A stretch of 23,511 nt of DNA, taken from the NCBI GenBank assembly GCA_902470895.1, contig CABRID010000020.1:1-23511 (forward strand), written 5' to 3'. A program made the translations under genes and the position numbers. The notes under the pieces were generated by a model. That model saw only the letters and a list, made by a program, of their open reading frames with translations, was not told where the DNA came from and made no database searches. The stretch is from an uncultured Collinsella sp. (GTDB lineage Bacteria > Actinomycetota > Coriobacteriia > Coriobacteriales > Coriobacteriaceae). This document shows, in pieces, positions 1 through 6,546 of this stretch (positions are counted from its first letter, which is position 1; every line of letters starts with the position of its first letter).

Positions 1-16
1 GCGGGTGGTTTCTGAT

Positions 17-91
17 GCGGCGCGCTGCGCGCCCCGCACAGGCTAAAGCCCGTAACGAATAGCCGGGGCCCGCGTAATGCGGACCCCGGCT
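17..91 (-). terminator. two GC-rich hairpins downstream of glnN
   Basis: Two hairpins lie in the 120 bases beyond the glnN stop. The better one is 61-91: AGCCGGGG (61-68) pairs with CCCCGGCT (84-91), and the stem continues inward with one mismatch. A second GC-rich palindrome occupies about 17-38. Neither is followed by a convincing T-run on the minus strand (the plus strand has only TTT at 91-93), so the call as a glnN terminator rests on position and stem strength. No coding sequence is supported in 1-120. Confidence 0.4.
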
Positions 92-120
92 TTCAACCGT
101 GACGGTATGCTGTCCCAGTC

Positions 121-2208
121 CTACACGTAGAACAGAATGTCGTCGTAGGTCGGAACCGGCCAGTAGTCGGCGGCCACGATCTCCTCCATGGCATCCACGG
201 CGGCGCGCAGCGTATCCATAGCGGGAACGACCTCGTGTGCATACACGTTGGCCTGCTCCTGACCATCGAGGGCTTCGGCCTTCTGATGCACGGCGTCGAG
301 CGCCTTGATGGAGTCGTTGATGGTGGTGATACCGTTGCAGAGCTTGTTGAGCGTGTTCTGCTCGCACTGCATGGCGGCCTCCGCACCAGCGGCACGAATA
401 GTCTCAAGGCCCTTAGCGACCTTGGTGGCATAGGCGGTAATGACCGGGCGATAGGTGCGACGCGCCTCGCGAACCATCGTGGTGGCCTCGATGTTCATGA
501 GCTTGTTGTACTTCTCGAGCTTGCAGTCGTAGCGGCACTGGGCCTCGGCCTTGGTCAGGACACCTGTCTCCTCAAAGAGCGCGATGGCCTTATCGGAAAC
601 AAAAGCGGGCAGGGCGTCGGCCGTGGTCTTGTTGTTGGCAAGGCCGCGCTTCTCGGCCTCAACGGGCCACTCGTCGGAGTAGCCATCGCCGGAAAAGAGA
701 ATGCGCTGGTGGTCGGTCAGGACCTTCTTGCAGTACTCGAGCGCAGCGTCCTGGAACTCATCCTCGGGCGTACCCTCAAGCGCGTCGGCGAAGGACTTGA
801 GCGACTTGGCCACGGCGGCATCGAGCACCAGGTTGGAGTCGGAGACGTTCTGCTCGGAGCCGCAGGCACGGAACTCGAACTTATTGCCGGTAAAGGCAAA
901 CGGGGAGGTGCGGTTGCGGTCGGTGTTGTCCTGCATCAGCTTGGGCAGAGTATCGGCGCCCAAGTCGAGCACGCCGCGCGTGGCATGGACGGAAGCCTTG
1001 CCATCGATGATCTTCTCGACGACCTCGGTAAGCTGGTCGCCCAGGAAGATGGACATAATCGCCGGAGGAGCCTCGTTGGCGCCCAGACGATGGTCGTTAC
1101 CGGCCGAGGCAACGGAGGCACGCAGGAGCTCCTGATAGTTATCGACGGCCTCGATCACAGCGGTGAGGAAGACGATGAACTGCAGGTTGTCGAGCGGAGT
1201 GTCGCCCGGATCGAGCAGATTCTCGGACTCGGTGCCAAGCGACCAGTTGTTGTGCTTGCCCGAACCATTGATGCCCTCAAAGGGCTTCTCGTGCAGCAGG
1301 CAGACCAAGTCGTGGCGGGAGGCGATGAGCTTCATCTTCTCCATCATGACCAGATTCTGGTCGATGGCCTCGTTGACCTCGCCATAGACCGGTGCGAGCT
1401 CATGCTGGCAGGGAGCGACCTCGTTGTGCTTGGTCTTGGCGGGAATGCCGAGCGCCCACAGCTCATCGTCCAAGTCCTTCATGTAGGCCGAGACGGTGGG
1501 GCGGATAGCGCCAAAGTAGTGCTCCTCGAGCTCCTGACCCTTGCATGGAGCAGCACCAAAGAGGGTGCGGCCGGTAATGACCAGGTCCTTGCGCTTGCGG
1601 TAGGCGTCCTTCTTGATCAGGAAGTACTCCTGCTCGTCGCCCACGGAAGGAACGACCTTCTTGGGGGTCTTACCGAACAGCGCCAAAACGCGCTTAGACT
1701 CACGCGAGAGCGCGGTCATGGAACGCAGCAGCGGGGTCTTCTTGTCCAGGGCCTCGCCCGTGTAGGAGCAGAAAGCCGTGGGGATGCACAGGACATCGTC
1801 CTTGATAAAGGCGGGGCTAGTGGGGTCCCAAGCGGTGTAGCCACGGGCCTCGAAGGTAGCACGCAGGCCGCCGTTGGGGAAGCTCGAGGCATCGGGCTCG
1901 CCCTGGATGAGGTTCTTGCCCGTAAACTTGGTAATGGCGGTGCCGTCGTGGTTGGGCTCCAGGAAGCTGTCGTGCTTCTCGGAAGTAATGCCCGAAAGCG
2001 GCTGGAACCAGTGCGCGTAGTGCGTCGCGCCCTTGGAGATGGCCCAGACCTTCATGGCATGGGCAACGGCGTTGGCCACATCCAGGTCGAGCGGCTCACC
2101 GCCCTCGAGGGTTGCAGCAAGGCGCTTCCAAATGTCCTTGGGGAGGTAGTCCTTCATGACTTCCTCAGAGAACACCATGGTCCCGAAGCGGTCAGTAAGT
2201 TCGGCCAT
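121..2208 (-). CDS. glnN: Type III glutamine synthetase (GlnN)
   Basis: This is a 695-residue ATP-dependent glutamate-ammonia ligase, a cytosolic enzyme of ammonium assimilation. It belongs to the long type III (GSIII) family, which is about 700-730 residues and distinct from the GlnA types. Visible family signatures are GDEQEYFLI (about 190-198), KHNEVAPCQHELAPV (about 260-274), GSGKHNNWS (about 315-323) and NDHRLGANEAPPA (about 371-383), the last being the GSIII-specific motif. The frame is open up to 2271, but the start at 2208 is chosen because AAGGGAG stands 7 bases before that ATG, and the upstream 21 residues do not look like protein. The gene is transcribed alone, divergent from metF. 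No PII or transporter gene is adjacent. Function is sure; how it is regulated is not. Confidence 0.96.
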   Translation of the reverse strand: MAELTDRFGTMVFSEEVMKDYLPKDIWKRLAATLEGGEPLDLDVANAVAHAMKVWAISKGATHYAHWFQPLSGITSEKHDSFLEPNHDGTAITKFTGKNLIQGEPDASSFPNGGLRATFEARGYTAWDPTSPAFIKDDVLCIPTAFCSYTGEALDKKTPLLRSMTALSRESKRVLALFGKTPKKVVPSVGDEQEYFLIKKDAYRKRKDLVITGRTLFGAAPCKGQELEEHYFGAIRPTVSAYMKDLDDELWALGIPAKTKHNEVAPCQHELAPVYGEVNEAIDQNLVMMEKMKLIASRHDLVCLLHEKPFEGINGSGKHNNWSLGTESENLLDPGDTPLDNLQFIVFLTAVIEAVDNYQELLRASVASAGNDHRLGANEAPPAIMSIFLGDQLTEVVEKIIDGKASVHATRGVLDLGADTLPKLMQDNTDRNRTSPFAFTGNKFEFRACGSEQNVSDSNLVLDAAVAKSLKSFADALEGTPEDEFQDAALEYCKKVLTDHQRILFSGDGYSDEWPVEAEKRGLANNKTTADALPAFVSDKAIALFEETGVLTKAEAQCRYDCKLEKYNKLMNIEATTMVREARRTYRPVITAYATKVAKGLETIRAAGAEAAMQCEQNTLNKLCNGITTINDSIKALDAVHQKAEALDGQEQANVYAHEVVPAMDTLRAAVDAMEEIVAADYWPVPTYDDILFYV

Positions 2209-2292
2209 ACGGAACTCCCTTCGTATCGGCACCGCGTGAGAAGCGGTGTTGATTACTAACGAACGAGTCATAGCTTAGACTCGCCGTGTTTC

Positions 2293-2332
2293 CGCGACAT
2301 TACCGTTATGTTGCTGTCGCGAAACCAATCAA
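2293..2332 (-). promoter_or_regulatory. candidate glnN promoter with inverted-repeat operator
   Basis: On the minus strand TTGATT (2327-2332) and CATAAC (2305-2310) are separated by 16 bases and would start transcription about 90 bases before glnN. An inverted repeat, CGCGACA (2293-2299) and TGTCGCG (2315-2321), has one arm in the spacer and the other at the expected transcription start, as an operator would. Both hexamers match consensus at only four of six positions, and the cognate regulator is unknown. A second small hairpin, CACCGC/GCGGTG (2230-2248), lies in the leader just before the ribosome binding site. Confidence 0.35.
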
Positions 2333-2444
2333 TGAGGTTACCCTATCGAGGCGGCGTTGCCACCCTCAACAGCCAATCAACTGCATAAATTGCAGACCTC
2401 TCTCCATGGTTTAAGGGTAGTCAATTTGGGATGGAGCTCTATTA

Positions 2445-2470
2445 ACTGGTATTTTGCATCAGATACCAGT
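2445..2470. repeat. 8-bp inverted repeat in the glnN-metF intergenic region
   Basis: ACTGGTAT (2445-2452) and ATACCAGT (2463-2470) form a perfect inverted repeat with a 10-base centre in the AT-richer, 428-base divergent region between glnN and metF. It lies 167 bases before metF and 237 bases before glnN. It could be an operator or a weak hairpin. No SAM, cobalamin or other riboswitch core was recognised in this interval. Confidence 0.3.
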
Positions 2471-2636
2471 CTTTATAGTCCGTGCCTAGATTAGCCGCTC
2501 TGTTATAGAGAAAGCCGATAGCAAGGCATCTTTGATTGGTATCCTCAAATAGCGAGTGAAACTCCACCGTGGCACAGTGGTGCTGTAGAATCCTTACACA
2601 ACACATCACACTATTACGTATCTAGAGGAGCACGGT

Positions 2637-3509
2637 ATGCGCGTCGACGAGGTTTTTAAGCAGGCAGCATCCCAGGGCACCGCACCCGTTTCGTTTGAGA
2701 TGTTCCCGCCCAAGGGCGAGCTCACCCTCGACACGGCTCGCGAAGTGGCAGGCAATCTGTGCAAGCTTTCGCCGAGCTTTGTCTCGGTCACCTGCTCGGC
2801 CGGCGGCTCGGGCAACGGCGCCACCACCGCCCCCATCGCGCATATGATTACGAGCGAATTCGATACACCCTCGGTGGCACACCTTACCTGCGTGGGCCGC
2901 TCGCATGCCGATATCGCCGCCAAGATCGACGAGTATCGCACCACCGGCGTGGAAAACATCCTGGCCCTGCGTGGCGATCTCCCCGCCGGCGCGACCGAGG
3001 ACGACAAGCCCGCCTCGGACTACGCCTACGCCCGCGACCTCATCCCCGAGCTCGTCGACGCCGGCTTTTGCGTGGGCGCCGCAGCCTATCCCGAGGGCCA
3101 CATTGCCTGTGAGGATCTCAACCTCTCGGTCGAACACCTCAAGCAAAAACAGGACGCTGGCGCGAGCTTCTTTGTGACGCAGCTCTTCTTTGATAACGAG
3201 TGCTTCTACCGTTTTCGCGAGCTTGCCGACAAGGCCGGCATCACCGTGCCCATTACCGCGGGCATCATGCCGTTTATGGGCAAGTCACAGATCAGCCGCA
3301 TGGTCTTTATGTGCGGCGCGTCGCTGCCCTCCCCCGTCATCAAGATTCTCGCCAAGTACGAGAATGACCCCGAGAACCTGCAGGCAGCTGGTGTAGATTA
3401 TGCAGCCCGCCAGCTTTGCGACCTCAAGGAGCACGGCGCCGACGGCCTGCACCTGTACACTATGAACCGTCCTGCGATCGCCGCGACCATTATGGAGCGC
3501 CTGGGGTAA
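2637..3509 (+). CDS. metF: 5,10-methylenetetrahydrofolate reductase MetF
   Basis: This 290-residue, FAD-dependent TIM-barrel enzyme reduces 5,10-methylene-THF to 5-methyl-THF, the methyl donor for methionine synthase. Family motifs are all present: SFEMFPP (19-25, with the catalytic Glu21 equivalent to E. coli Glu28), HLTCVG (82-87), NILALRGD (107-114, Asp equivalent to E. coli Asp120) and TQLFFD (181-186). Length is normal for bacterial MetF. AGAGGAG stands 6 bases before the ATG. A TAGAAT at 2585-2590 could be its -10 box, but no good -35 box was found. The TAA stop overlaps the ATG of the next gene by one base, so the two are translationally coupled. Confidence 0.95.
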   Translation: MRVDEVFKQAASQGTAPVSFEMFPPKGELTLDTAREVAGNLCKLSPSFVSVTCSAGGSGNGATTAPIAHMITSEFDTPSVAHLTCVGRSHADIAAKIDEYRTTGVENILALRGDLPAGATEDDKPASDYAYARDLIPELVDAGFCVGAAAYPEGHIACEDLNLSVEHLKQKQDAGASFFVTQLFFDNECFYRFRELADKAGITVPITAGIMPFMGKSQISRMVFMCGASLPSPVIKILAKYENDPENLQAAGVDYAARQLCDLKEHGADGLHLYTMNRPAIAATIMERLG

Positions 3510-4300
3510 TGGAAAAACCGCACATCGATACAACCACTGTCGAAGTGCCGGCCGACCTTGCGTCGCCGGCGCTTTACCGTGTCGATGCTGCGCACCATCC
3601 CCGTGTCGACCGTGCCGAGATGCTACGGTATCTGGGTTACGGCGGCCAGCAGATTGAGCCCGAACTGTCACGACGTATTGAGCTTGTCGTTGAACGTCTG
3701 GAACTGGACATTGAGCCCCGTGGCGTGCGCCGCGTATTTGCCGTCGATGCCACGGGCGTGGACGAGCAGGGCAAGCCTTGCATTCGCTTGGTCGGCACCA
3801 ACGTTGAGCTGCGCGGTCGCGATATCTATCGACATCTTAAGGACGCCCGTATGGCTGCGCTCATGGCATGCACCCTCGGCATGGATGCTGAGCGTCGCCT
3901 GCGCACCACGGGAGCCCAACATCCCCTAGAGGGCGCCGTGCTCGACGCCGCGTGCTCCGCTTACGTGGAAGCCGCCGTTGAGCAAATGGACCAGCAGGTC
4001 AAGACGGACGCCGCCGTTCATGGACTCGCCGGCAACTGGCGCTTTAGTCCCGGCTACGGCGACTGCCCGCTCTCGGCCCAGCGCTCGATCGTCAATGCGC
4101 TCAACGCCACGCGGCTCATCGGGCTTACCGTCACGCCAACCAGCCTGCTCATGCCCACCAAGAGCGTGACCGCGGTGATTGGTCTGTTTGATGGCGAGGT
4201 TCACGACGCCCAGAGCCGCCCCACCTGCAATATCTGCCGCATGCGCGAGCACTGCCGTTTCCGCGCCGCTCACACCACCTGCTATTCGCATTCTGAATAA
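3509..4300 (+). CDS. Stand-alone methionine synthase activation-domain protein
   Basis: This 263-residue protein matches the vitamin B12-dependent methionine synthase activation domain (Met_synt_B12), which in E. coli is the C-terminal module of MetH. The domain binds SAM and re-methylates oxidised cob(II)alamin. The SAM-binding signature is visible as SPGYGDCPL (180-188), followed by PTKSVTAVIGL. The C-terminus carries a Cys cluster (C240, C243, C249, C258) of the kind seen in free-standing versions and possibly metal-binding (inference). The start at 3509 shares one base with the metF stop. The MetH of this window lacks this module, so the two should work together in trans. Because metF is directly upstream, the ribosome probably re-initiates here. 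Confidence 0.88.
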   Translation: MEKPHIDTTTVEVPADLASPALYRVDAAHHPRVDRAEMLRYLGYGGQQIEPELSRRIELVVERLELDIEPRGVRRVFAVDATGVDEQGKPCIRLVGTNVELRGRDIYRHLKDARMAALMACTLGMDAERRLRTTGAQHPLEGAVLDAACSAYVEAAVEQMDQQVKTDAAVHGLAGNWRFSPGYGDCPLSAQRSIVNALNATRLIGLTVTPTSLLMPTKSVTAVIGLFDGEVHDAQSRPTCNICRMREHCRFRAAHTTCYSHSE

Positions 4301-4334
4301 AATGTCAATTGATGGCACGGTATCGAGGGAATCT

Positions 4335-4354
4335 CATCCGTATGTAAGCGGATG
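4335..4354. repeat. inverted repeat upstream of the modification gene
   Basis: CATCCG (4335-4340) and CGGATG (4349-4354) form an inverted repeat about 55 bases before the methyltransferase start, within the 109-base AT-richer junction after the activation-domain gene. It could be an operator for the restriction-modification genes or a weak hairpin. There is no T-run on either side and no controller gene nearby. Confidence 0.25.
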
Positions 4355-4409
4355 TCCTCACAAACAAGTACCATAAGATTCCAAATAACAACTATCTGAA
4401 AGCCAGTAC

Positions 4410-5570
4410 ATGCACAACATTCTGCAGTTCTCGCCACAACTAACCGCGCTTGAGTTTTTTTCAGGCATTGGCTTGGCTCGTGCCGGCATGGCAAAAGCCG
4501 GAATCAAAACAATCTGGGCAAATGACATAGACCATACTAAATGCGCCATGTACGGCCAGTGTTGGGGCAATGAGCATCTAGTCGAGCAGGATGTCCACAC
4601 ACTCGACCCCGACTTAATACCCCAAGCCGACATCGCATGGGCGTCAAGCCCTTGCACAAACTTATCTCTCGCGGGAAACAGGGAGGGACTTATCTCTGGC
4701 AAAGAGTCCAGTGCGTTCTTTGGCTTTATTAAGGCCATCGAAGGAATGGGCGATCGTGCCCCGCGGGCACTTGTTCTCGAAAATGTCATCGGCCTTGCCA
4801 CGTCTAATAACAGTGATGACTTTAGACTCGTTTGCCAGGAATTTAATCGTTTAGGCTATTCATGCGACGCTTATTTTATCGATGCACGGCACTGGCTTCC
4901 CCAGTCACGCCCCCGCATGTTTGTCGTCGGATTAAAAAACCCTCTTCCCAACAGCCGACTCGATTCCTCGCTTCGACCTGAAAAGGTCTCCTGGATTCAC
5001 TCCGACCCTTCACTCATTACGCACGTCTCTCACCTAAACGAACCGAGCCCACTTCGCATGAGGGGCCTTGCAACGGTTGTTGAAAATATTCCCGAGGACG
5101 ACAAGCGTTGGTGGAACAAAAACCAGGTGCAAGCATTTATCGACTCACTTGCACCGCATCAAGCAGAGCGCCTTCAGCGCTTCTTAAATGCCAAAGATAA
5201 AATTGTTCGCACTGCTTACCGTCGCACGCGATCGGGCGTTGTGCGCTGGGAAATCCGTGAAGAAGAAATTGCCGGATGTCTAAGAACGGCTCGCGGCGGC
5301 TCATCAAGACAGGCAGTCGTTATATGCGAAAACGGAAAGATAGAAGTTCGCTGGATGACTGGAACTGAATATGCCCGTCTCCAAGGTGCTGACTCATGTC
5401 AGTTTAGCGGCTTCTCGGATGCTCAGATTCGCTACGCATTCGGCGATGCGGTTGCCGTGCCAGTTGTCACTTGGCTTATAAAAAATGCAGTCAAACCCGC
5501 GCTTATGTCTTCAAGGAACGGAGTGAACAATAATGGAAATGACCAATTGCTCCTTGAGCGAGCCCGATAA
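4410..5570 (+). CDS. DNA (cytosine-5) methyltransferase, type II modification enzyme
   Basis: This 386-residue enzyme transfers a methyl group from SAM to C5 of cytosine in a specific DNA site. C5-MTase motifs occur in canonical order: I FFSGIGL (16-22), IV SSPCTNLS with the catalytic Cys82, VI LENV (123-126), VIII QSRPRMF (165-171), a target-recognition region about 180-310, IX MTGTEYARLQG (316-326) and X AFGDAVAVP (343-351). It is complete and probably active. The recognition sequence cannot be read from the protein. Its last 38 bases overlap the start of the next gene, so the pair is one unit. Base composition is lower in GC than the flanking met genes, as expected for a transferred cassette. 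The start has only a weak ribosome binding site (GAAAG). Confidence 0.93.
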   Translation: MHNILQFSPQLTALEFFSGIGLARAGMAKAGIKTIWANDIDHTKCAMYGQCWGNEHLVEQDVHTLDPDLIPQADIAWASSPCTNLSLAGNREGLISGKESSAFFGFIKAIEGMGDRAPRALVLENVIGLATSNNSDDFRLVCQEFNRLGYSCDAYFIDARHWLPQSRPRMFVVGLKNPLPNSRLDSSLRPEKVSWIHSDPSLITHVSHLNEPSPLRMRGLATVVENIPEDDKRWWNKNQVQAFIDSLAPHQAERLQRFLNAKDKIVRTAYRRTRSGVVRWEIREEEIAGCLRTARGGSSRQAVVICENGKIEVRWMTGTEYARLQGADSCQFSGFSDAQIRYAFGDAVAVPVVTWLIKNAVKPALMSSRNGVNNNGNDQLLLERAR

Positions 5571-6546
5571 AGGTATCTTGGATGCCATTGAACTCTGGTA
5601 CGAATCCAAGCGCAACAAGCGAGGCAATGTCAACCGTAACGTTATGGCGGTTGGCATAGGCATAAGCGAGCTGCTGCAAAACCGTTTTCCGCTCACCGAC
5701 GATTATGTGCAATCGGACAAGGGGAGCCAAGTACGAGGCCTAAGTGGAGCATGCATCAAAACAGTTTTAGCCAGACATGGGGAAACGCGTGCCTTCGCGT
5801 CAGAGGGCGGCAGAACCTCACGCGGCACACTCCCGATGGCGCTTGAGCTTGCCACAATTATCAACTCTGCCCTACCCAGTGACATTTGCGAAGACACTCG
5901 TCTTGAAGCTGCGAATGCAATCGCCAATTTCTTCGTCGAGCGAATCCAGGTCGATTTCTTTAACCGGCAGAGAATCAAAGTCGAAATCGATCTTCAAAAA
6001 CCAATTTCTGTCATTGTCGATGATATCCTAGCCGAAGCAAGCCTACGGTCCGATAAGCCAACGGGTACCGTCGCACAGCACCTGGTAGGTGCAAAACTAG
6101 AGATGTTATTTCCAACCATAGAAATCGGAAAGGACAACTCAAACGCCGCCGACCAGCAGACAGACCGTTCTGGCGATTTCCAAATCAATGATGCTGCATT
6201 TCATGTGACTGTATCGCCAATGGCCAAATTGACCGATCGATGCCGAGATAACATTCGAAATGGCATTCGGCCCATCGTCGTTGTCCCCCACGATAAAGTT
6301 TCCTTCGCTTACGGACTGTTCGAAAGTGAGGGACTCGGCAATCGCGTACAGGTTATCGCGCTCGAATCGTTTATCGGCATCAATATTGAAGAGTTATCGT
6401 TCTACAAGCGAGGCCTAATTCGATTAAATGTCGCACGGCTTCTTGCCCACTACAACAAGCGAATCGAAGATATCGAGCCCGACAAATCTCTTCAAATAGA
6501 AATTCCTCAGTGGGCTCTAGACGAAATGGATGCACATGGCGAATAG
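5533..6546 (+). CDS. DUF4928 family protein, presumed type II restriction endonuclease
   Basis: This 337-residue protein resembles the DUF4928 family, which is found beside C5-cytosine methyltransferases and is presumed to be the cognate nuclease. The recognisable part is the C-terminal half, around SGDFQINDAAFHVTVSPMAKL and the following CRDNIRNGIRPIVVVPHDKV-type segment. The acidic and polar spacing there could form a degenerate PD-(D/E)xK core (inference). The N-terminal half is mostly helical with no recognised domain. The start at 5533 is preceded by GGAG ten bases upstream and lies inside the methyltransferase gene. The 3' end overlaps the likely metH start. Restriction activity is inferred only from gene pairing and family. 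Confidence 0.72.
   Translation: MEMTNCSLSEPDKGILDAIELWYESKRNKRGNVNRNVMAVGIGISELLQNRFPLTDDYVQSDKGSQVRGLSGACIKTVLARHGETRAFASEGGRTSRGTLPMALELATIINSALPSDICEDTRLEAANAIANFFVERIQVDFFNRQRIKVEIDLQKPISVIVDDILAEASLRSDKPTGTVAQHLVGAKLEMLFPTIEIGKDNSNAADQQTDRSGDFQINDAAFHVTVSPMAKLTDRCRDNIRNGIRPIVVVPHDKVSFAYGLFESEGLGNRVQVIALESFIGINIEELSFYKRGLIRLNVARLLAHYNKRIEDIEPDKSLQIEIPQWALDEMDAHGE

Noticed and set aside
235..2259. Long plus-strand open frame opposite glnN
   Set aside because: It mirrors the codon bias of glnN, which carries clear GSIII motifs; the antisense product is low-complexity and unrecognisable.
2340..2385. T-box-like AGGGTGGCAACGCC on the minus strand in the glnN upstream region
   Set aside because: It departs from the T-box core, there is no specifier stem or terminator with a T-run, and it lies upstream of the best glnN promoter.
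2272..2636. SAM or cobalamin riboswitch before metF
   Set aside because: No riboswitch core sequence could be recognised; only small inverted repeats are present.
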